The translations under genes and the position numbers were made by a program. From Tribonema minus (lineage: Eukaryota > Sar > Xanthophyceae > Tribonematales > Tribonemataceae): DNA of 64,000 bases. Location of the stretch: positions 992,001-1,056,000 of the forward strand of contig JAFCMP010000235.1 in the NCBI GenBank assembly GCA_017506865.1, read 5' to 3'. The notes beneath the pieces are model-generated. The model saw only the letters and a list, made by a program, of their open reading frames with translations. It was not told where the DNA came from and did not search any database. Below, piece by piece: positions 56,800-64,000 of this stretch (position 1 is its first letter; each line of letters begins with the position of its first letter).

Positions 56800-58430
56800 C
56801 TCAGAGTCTGAAAGCGCCCGCGTTGCTGTACAGTACATCGCCGCCGCCGTCGCCAGTGCCGATGCCGGTGCCGCTGCCGCTGACACTGCCGCTGCCGCCG
56901 CCACTGGCAGCGTCGGGGGAGGGTGAGCTCAGCATGGCAGACTTCAAGTTGGAGGGTCACCGGTAGTGATGGGAGTAACAGCTGGCATGGCCAGTGCGGC
57001 AGCAGCAGACTGAATGTACGCCATCACCGGGCACTGGTTGTCTCTATCAAGTTGCCGTTGCTTTTTTTCCCTTGATTTTCTCATAGTCAAAGTTCAAGCT
57101 GTTCTCAGTTTCTAAGTTATCGCCATTACAGGCATGCACTGCATGCCCTTAAGTTAATTTATTCAACAAATGCTTTACTGCAACTCACAGTGCTGATCTT
57201 CATGTTGTTGCTATGATTGCAACAGAAAATTGTGGTAGTGCCCCTCCGTTAACACCTGCAGTGCCCCATGACGTGGACAGTGCTCAGCTGCATCAGCATT
57301 TGCAAGCTCAACTCAGTCTGGATCTTCATGCTGTGATTGGTGCCTCGGCGGGCAGCATGGGCAGCTTTGTAGCCGGTTGAGGACATCAAGTTGTAATCAT
57401 TGCAATGCAATGAGATCATGCTCTCACAGAGTCGGATGGCATGACTGTTGTTTTCATGCCGTATGTGACCGTAGTACATGCTTCAAAAGCATGAAGCGCT
57501 CACAGACTGGGAACGTGCAAGCTTGACTTAGAGAGCCCTAGGGCTAGCTAGCAATATCGCCAAATGCCTGATGGCTGACCGCCGCATACACGTACGTGCC
57601 TTCAGCAAAAGTTGACGCTTGTCTCAAGGCCCCTGAGCCGCGAGGGCTGTTAATGCTATTTGGTTGTTGTTGGTGAAGACAGTAGCATCAGCAAGCGAGC
57701 TCACTACTTGCATGCCGCCTTCCACAGAACCCTGTGGAAGCAGCACAACGAAGGAATTCTACAAGATCTGTTGACAACTTAGCCCCAGGGCCTGAGCACT
57801 GCCCCTGGCAGGAGGAACCACCAGCCTGACTTTCATTACTGCGACTTTCATTACTGTGAGCGAGCCCTATAGTAACTACGAGTATACCTATCCTCCGAGA
57901 GTCTGATAACTTCAAGTTTCACTAGCGAGACCCTGACAACTTCAAGTTTCACTACATGTAAGTATACCATAGTACTGTGAGCGAGCCCTGCCTTCATTAA
58001 AGAAAATATGTTCTACAATTGAGATCTGTGGGAGATCTTTAGAGTCCTGCCTGAGAAAACCACCAGAGATCTTTTCTGTGAGCCCCACCCCTTGATGATT
58101 TGTTCACTCATGATAGAGTTCTTCTATGTGGACCTTCTATAATTATTATTCTTCAATTCAGCTCTTTGTGGACGATTCAGACCTTTGTGGACGATCTTAA
58201 TTCTAGAAAGCTGAGCTGTGTGTCATAGCCATGGCTTGAAGATTGGCAGTTGAAGGCCGAAGAGGCAATAAGATCCATAAATATGGAGATCATTGACGAA
58301 GGGGCTGATGATGAGGCAGTAGGATATGGTGGTGCACACTGTGCCTGACGCACGCGCTACGCTCCTTCTCCACTCTCTCGTCCACCGGCACGCGCAGAGA
58401 CGATCTGCCTGCAGGCGCCTGTGTGTCACC
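56800..58430. other. Intergenic DNA upstream of the right-arm CCCH gene
   Basis: Counterpart of about 25.86-27.04 kb in the left arm. It includes two copies of ACTTCAAGTTTCACTA (about 57910 and 57940). It should contain the CCCH promoter. No gene recognised. Confidence 0.5.
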
Positions 58431-61400
58431 ATGAGCTTGAGCGGCACGGTGAGTGATTGATTGACGCACATACTGAACGATAACGATAAAGGTTGGTTCA
58501 TCCCACACGCCAGCCTGGATCGTATCGTCAATGTGATGTGGGCTGGTGGACATAGAGGCTGCGCTGTGTGTGAGCGGCGGTCCCCATCTGGCGGGAGTGT
58601 CACGGCTGGCAGGCAGGCATGGGGAACTTCACAGCTGAAACTCAATCAATCTTTGACGTGTAGCAAAGCGCTGCTCAATCCAGTCTGGGCTGCACCGTGA
58701 CAGTATCATGCTGTGACGAACAGCTGGCTGCTGCACCAGCTGGCTGCTGCACCATCCTCCGGTGTAGCTCAGGCCAGTCGTTCCTGCTGTGCACCACAAC
58801 TGCTTCGAGTATCACACCTTGCAGCAGCGGAACGACAGGCCTAGCTGGAGCAGCGTCGCTTCAAGTTGTCACATTAACTTCCAGAGGCAGACGGCATGCG
58901 GGTGGCATTATCCTCGTTCAAAACCTCCTGCAGGCAGCTGCGCGACGGCATCGCTCCGGCGCCTCGCTTTCGGTGAGGAGGCGATCATCCAACGGCGCTA
59001 CACTCGACAAGGGAGGCGCGTCCATGTGCCCTGTCATCGAAGCCAACAGAAAAACGGAGCTGTGCCGAAACTGGCAGAACGGTACCTGCCTGTATGGAGG
59101 CAAATGCGCCTTTGCGCATGGGCAATCTGAGCTCACGGTGCAGACTCTCACCGAGATGGAGAAAGCTGGCCGGATACCAAATGCAGCCAGATTCCGGTCC
59201 AACCCATGCATGGCGAGTGTGCCACACTGGGATTCTTTGTCTTAAGTTATTTAATTATAACTATCAGCTCGCACAAACTTTAAGGTCGCGCAGCTTTGCA
59301 GAAACTTTAAGGTTGCACAGTTTTGCAGTAATTAATTGAGATTTTTGTGACACTAAGTCTTCCTCTTGCCGTTATGAAAGTTGACCACTTTACACTCAGG
59401 CGGAGCAGTTTATCGCAGCTGCCAAGCAGCTAGCTGCTTGGCAACGCCCCCCTTGCTCATCCTGAAGGTCAGGCTGGCTCTGTACGTTGACCAGCAATTC
59501 AATTTGTCAACCGGCGGGGTTTGCTTAGACGATTTGAAATTGGAAGAAATTATTCAATTATTCAAATAGGATGAACTTGAGGTCTTGCACTTCTTGAAGG
59601 TTCGATGTAGTTCAAGAACTTTGCAGTTCTGATATTTCAGAGTTCAAGTCGGCACTGGCAGCTTCACAGCTAGCAGTGCGGTCACTTGGCAACAAGTTGA
59701 ATGGGCGAATTGTCTCACCTGCTAGTGTCACGCAACAAGTTGAATGGGCGAATTGTCTCACCTGCTAGTGTCATCCTCACTTACACTGCTGGGCGGCCGG
59801 GCGCAACGTGTTGTTATCATATCGGAAAAAAAATTGATCATGTACAAGTGAGTAGTCGGAGCAAATGAATGCGCCGCGTTGCTGACTGTCTCAGTGTCAA
59901 CACTGTGACTGGCAGACTTACATGAACTTCAAGTTTACGACAGGCTGCCGCAGGCATCCCGCAGGCGCCAGCGCAGATGCCACGGGCCGACCAAAACATT
60001 CTCAACTTGACAGTTACTGTAGTATTTACTAGCCTGAGGAGAATCAAGAGACATGTAAGCTAACCCGTAATGCAACGGTCATTCTCATCATGTAGGTTCA
60101 CGTCATCACGCATCGTGCAACTGACGAGTGCTGGTGCTGATTTATATAAAAACTAGAATATGAGTGATTTCACTCACTGACAAGTCCAACACGATCAAAG
60201 TGAGTGGCCAGCCTGACTGAGTCACCGTGATGGTGGCACAGTGCCGGCCGCTATTGAGGTTGAACTCCAGGCGGCCAATGTTTGCTCGGCAACGTGCCAC
60301 ATCGTTGTCTGCATCATCGTGCCATAGTTCACGTGAATGGTAAGCTGGCATCTACAGATGTTGAAGTCTCAAATCTATTGACAATCTTCAAGTTCACGTG
60401 GCATGAGCGTGGCCAGGTATTTCATGCTCCGCAGTCAGTGGCAATATCAAAATCTCACAGATACAGTTCTCCCCCTGCCGTCCCTTGTGCTGTCTGCACA
60501 GACATGGGTTGCCACTGGAAGCTGCCCCTATCAGGTATGGAGAGTGGTCGACTGAGTCACCTTTTTCTGCAGGGAGATTTGATGTAGCGCAAAAGTCCTG
60601 CCACAGCTTGTATGGTCAAAGTGTTGGGGGCTTTTTCAGTAGCTGCTTCAAGCTGCACGATGCTCGGCACTGCATGCACAGTAACTGCAGTCACACAAAT
60701 TATGCTGATTTTCAGAGGTACTGTTTTGACTTTGAAGTTGCTGCGGTCGGCATTGGCACTGCATTGGCACTTGTTATGGCGCGTCCGATGTGCCTTCCCT
60801 TCCTGAAAGTGTGCGTCAAATGCTGCAAGCTTCAATCGTCGTTTGCCTGTTACTTCAACTTGGAGTTTTGCTCCAGTTGAGGCATTGAAAACATGGTGCT
60901 GCGTGATGCGGCAGCTGGCTGTGGAGCGCTGAGGAATGCATGCAAAACTTCAAGATGACATCCGCCTCTGCAGCATTGCTTGGCACAGCTCAATGGACGG
61001 CAATTTACCATCATGGTCACCGACAGGATCTGCATGCAGCCGCAAGCGCGCAGAATCTATGTAGCATAGACATTGTTCCCCGCTTGATCCGGGAATTTTT
61101 TCATTCCGTCCTAATTGCAAAAATTACCGCTCAACAGGAAGCACGCACTTCTGCGCACTGCCCCCTAACCCCCCCCCCCCGCCCTGTTCACACCCACAGT
61201 CGCGCTGCGTCTTCATCCACGACCCGCGCCTGCGAAGCAAGCCCGCCACCCACGACGTCAGCGGCAGTACCACACCGGAGGCCCTCTCCACGCCCGGCAG
61301 CAGCAGAACTTCAAGTCCGCGCTCCGCACGCACTGAGAGCCTGAGCGCTGCGGAAGTGCGCATGCCGATAGGCACCGGGCCCGGCAGCGGCCTGGGCCTG

Positions 61401-64000
61401 TCGCCCACGCCGAGGGCCAGCGACATCTTCTATTGGCCGGTGCGTGCACTTCAAGTTTGCAGCCGCAATTGTGTTGATGCAGCGCACCGACGTGCTTCAA
61501 GTTAACAATTGATGGCACACGCGCGCAACTTTCCTGGAGGATATGTGCCATGATATTGCGTGCGTCCAGCGTGCAGGCCTCATACACCAAGGTATAGTAC
61601 AAGTATATACCGTGCATAAATAGCTCCTGCTCTTGGTCATTTTGCGAATCACCAGTGAGAGAATCGAGAACAGCGCGATCAAGACCGCCCGCACGGATGT
61701 CGGTCAGTCAGTCAGTGCGACGCTGGCCCAGTGGCCCTGCAGTGCTGCATTGCGCACGCGCAGCAAGGCGGCCGTCCCGCATCGGCTGCACGTCGCACGT
61801 AGCTCTCAACAGCCCAAGCACAGTGATGTGGTGCTGCAAGTCATCACTTGCATAGTCACCGACCCTGCGCCACTGCCCCCACCGCTCATGGTCTCCAGGA
61901 CGTTCTCCGAGACACTCCAGCACCAGCAGCGGAGGCACCTGCGGCAACGCCACTGGCTGCCGCACCTGCTACTGGAAGCCACATGCCCGCGTGCGAGGCA
62001 ACCTACGAGCTGAACAGTGCCATGGCTGACCCTGACAAGACCGGCGACGTCACCGCCGCCGCTGTCTACCACCTCTGGTGAGAGAATCAATCGACGGTGC
62101 TGTAAAAGCAAGTGCGTAATGTCCGTGGCATGAGCTCGGGCCAGCAGAGCACTCAGATTTCAATTACCTGGCAACACTACGTAGTGCTTCAACAGTGCTG
62201 CTCGAGGTTGTGTCAGCGCACAAATTTGTAGTGCAGGTCTCATGGCGGTGGGGTTCTGAGTACAGCACGCAAGCAACGCTCACCAACCTCTGTGTGCCGC
62301 CGCCACAGCGAAGGTGCCATCACATGTACAGGTATACTTCTAGGTGTAGGTATGAGGCGTCTGCGGTAGTACCTGCCAGCCTACACTCAAGGTTTAGGGC
62401 TAAGGAGGTCAACTTGAAGGTTGGCTCGGGCGAGGTTTAGGGTTTAGGTTAATAATAGGGTTAGGGTTAGGGTTAGGGTAGGGTTCATGATGGCATGCCT
62501 CAGAATGCCTGCCCAAGCAGCACTGGCGGCTTGCCGTGCCGGCATGACCTGAAGTCAGCGCCTTTGTTGTGGCAAGGCTTGGGCTAGGGTTAGGGTTATC
62601 ACGGCTGGGGTTAGGGTTAGCAAGATTGGCACGTCATCTCTTGCACGTGCGTCTTGAGTTGATGAGCATCGCCACAAGCACGCAAGACATCTCTGATCAC
62701 CCAGACCCCTAATAAGAGTGCACTGACTGTGACCGCTCTGGCACCCTTCTAGCCACCGACATCAGCCATGACTGCATAGCGCTTGCTTTACATGGCCACA
62801 TCCTGTCGCCTGGTTTTCACAGCACACTGCTTGATGTACAGCAAGCTTGTGGTGTGTGTCAGCCACTTCGCGCGTGTGCGTAGAAATGTCACACGGTCGT
62901 GCCACATTACCAGGCTCGCACGTTCAAGACAGGCTGAGCGTTGCCGCGCGCCCCACAGGATGCATCAATCGTCAACTGCCGCCATCAGCTTGACCAACTG
63001 CTGATGAGTCCCACATTATCGCGTCCACCAAAAAATTCAAACCAAACTTCTGCCAATTTGAAGCTTCCCCAAGTAGAGCGCGTGCGTCAGTGTGTGCTTT
63101 GCGTACGCTGACTCGTCGCGCGATACTCTCACATGTGCTGCCTCTGGTCAGGTACTCGCTGGTGGAGACTGTTCTTGACGACAAGGGCATCCCCACTGAG
63201 ACTGCCGCCAACGGCAGACCGGCGGTTGCGCCCACACATCTGCCCATCTTCAAGCAGCTGGCCACGGGCAAGGTGAGGGTAGGAGGCGTGCTGGACTGTT
63301 GCAACAGTTTTGCCGCAATGGCGAGCGACATTCATGATGTACTTGGAAGTTGGCAGTGACCGACAAGCTATTCAGTTCAAGTATTTGCTTTGTATTCTGA
63401 GCATGTCATCCAATAGCAGCACATCCTGTCACAGCCGAACCTATGCGTATCAGCAGTTGGCGGCATAGGTAGCGTCACAGACATTTCATGTGTTTGCCAT
63501 ACAAGTGCATTCGGCCGACCGCAATCAACCATTTGCTGATCACTGTTGCCACATGAAGTTTTGTCATCGCACGATGTCCGCGTGGAGTTGGACAAGTGCG
63601 GCGTAGTGCCTGCTTTGATAGCATCCCTCGTTGAGGCGTGTGTGCACTCAGGCGTTGTGAGTACTTCAGAAACATTACCTTGATGCACCATGATGCTAAC
63701 ATCCATCCCCGAGTACGCAAAGCACGCACTTGACACCATGAAGCTTTACATTTGGCATTGGCTGCGTTGCCTTGCCACCTCTCCGTGCTTGCAGTACATG
63801 CTGAGCACTGCTAACCGCTGCAACGCTGCACATGAACAGTGAATTGAGTGAATTCGCAATAGATGCAGGCTCACTCTCACAGGCACTTTCGTCCGTGCGC
63901 TGCACGTCACGCGCGTGGTCGGTCACGCTGCACAGTCACATCATCTTTGACCATGAAGACTGAACAGCATCACTGGTCTCCCAATCTGCAGTACGTAGGT
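58431..64000 (+). CDS. Tandem CCCH zinc-finger protein (right-arm copy, truncated by window end)
   Basis: Six exons match the left-arm gene one for one with the same phases: 58431-58448, 58934-59212, 60502-60534, 61200-61439, 61899-62077 and 63152-63272, giving 290 residues so far. The last exon would begin roughly 160 bp past the window. Both fingers are complete (KTELCRNWQNGTCLYGGKC; PCM + TWVATGSCPYQ + SRCVFIH). Exon 2 lacks two residues (KL) found in the left copy. Its donor is ATG|GCGAGT instead of ATG|GTGAGT, so splicing needs a GC donor; if that fails, finger 2 is lost. No stop or frameshift occurs in the visible exons, so it may still be functional. Confidence 0.8.
59688..59776. repeat. 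Perfect 42-bp tandem duplication in the right-arm CCCH intron
   Basis: The unit running from GCAACAAGTTGAATGGGCGA to CACCTGCTAGTGTCA is present twice head to tail. The left arm has a single related segment near 24.45 kb. Confidence 0.85.
62437..62620 (+). repeat. Interstitial telomere-like tract, TTAGGG strand
   Basis: Five or more TTAGGG units (about 62455-62485) plus scattered units to 62620, in the CCCH intron equivalent to that holding the 20626-20714 tract. Confidence 0.85.
63273..64000. other. Last CCCH intron, cut by the window end
   Basis: No coding signal. The final part matches the left-arm intron between 19902 and 19339 in reverse. Confidence 0.5.

Larger units (their letters stand above)
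53190..64000. repeat. Right arm of the inverted duplication
   Basis: Reverse-orientation counterpart of about 19497-38458. The last bases of the window (CTGGTCTCCCA and following) still match left-arm DNA near 19.5 kb, so the arm continues beyond the window. It is about half as long as the left arm over the same span because of missing TRAF/LamG exons and introns. Confidence 0.85.

Noticed and set aside
1-64000. tRNA, rRNA or bacterial operon features
   Set aside because: No tRNA- or rRNA-like segment was recognised by eye. The intron-rich genes rule out a bacterial origin. A tRNAscan/Rfam run would be decisive for RNA genes.

Overview
This window is nuclear DNA of a eukaryote. The genes are split by many introns, mostly GT-AG with a few GC-AG. 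Much of the DNA is introns and repeats, and interstitial TTAGGG/CCCTAA telomere-type tracts occur. A glutathione peroxidase starts with a signal peptide followed directly by a 'GFAP' motif, which is the plastid-import signature of algae with secondary red plastids. That points to a photosynthetic stramenopile or a similar alga. This placement is inference from one gene plus genome style.

Layout. 1-5 kb: 3' exons of a diverged third copy of the CCCH gene family (+), then nested short retrotransposon tails. 5.4-7.5 kb: G-rich low-complexity DNA with one small ORF. 7.8-11.5 kb: a six-exon glutathione peroxidase on the minus strand whose catalytic codon is an in-frame TGA, so it is probably a selenoprotein. 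12.3 kb: a 120-bp truncated retrotransposon tail with target-site duplications. 12.83-18.36 kb: an apparently full-length non-LTR retrotransposon with an intact 1765-codon ORF and a perfect 10-bp target-site duplication. 18.7-25.9 kb: a seven-exon tandem-CCCH zinc-finger gene (minus). 27.0-42.9 kb: a roughly 17-exon gene (minus) for a large protein with TRAF-type zinc fingers at both ends and LamG-like segments between them. 43-48.3 kb: repeats and unrecognised DNA, including a telomere-repeat palindrome and a minisatellite. 48.4-52.9 kb: a PA28/REG proteasome-activator gene (minus). 53.2-57.0 kb: a broken copy of the TRAF/LamG gene (+). 58.4-64.0 kb: a second CCCH gene (+), cut by the window end.

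The main architectural fact is a large diverged inverted duplication. The block CCCH gene + TRAF/LamG gene at about 19.5-38.5 kb (minus) is repeated in reverse at about 53.2-64.0 kb (plus), with the PA28 gene in the spacer. In the right arm the CCCH exons remain open, but the TRAF/LamG copy carries an in-frame stop, a 16-bp frameshifting duplication, a lost splice donor and missing exons.

The genes do not form a pathway. The CCCH proteins are probably mRNA regulators, the TRAF/LamG protein an adaptor or binding protein, PA28 a cap on the 20S proteasome, and the peroxidase an organellar peroxide scavenger. The sequence features most worth following up are the selenocysteine GPx, the precisely bounded retrotransposon family whose target duplications end in GTAC, and the repeated tandem duplication of exon-intron junctions inside introns.
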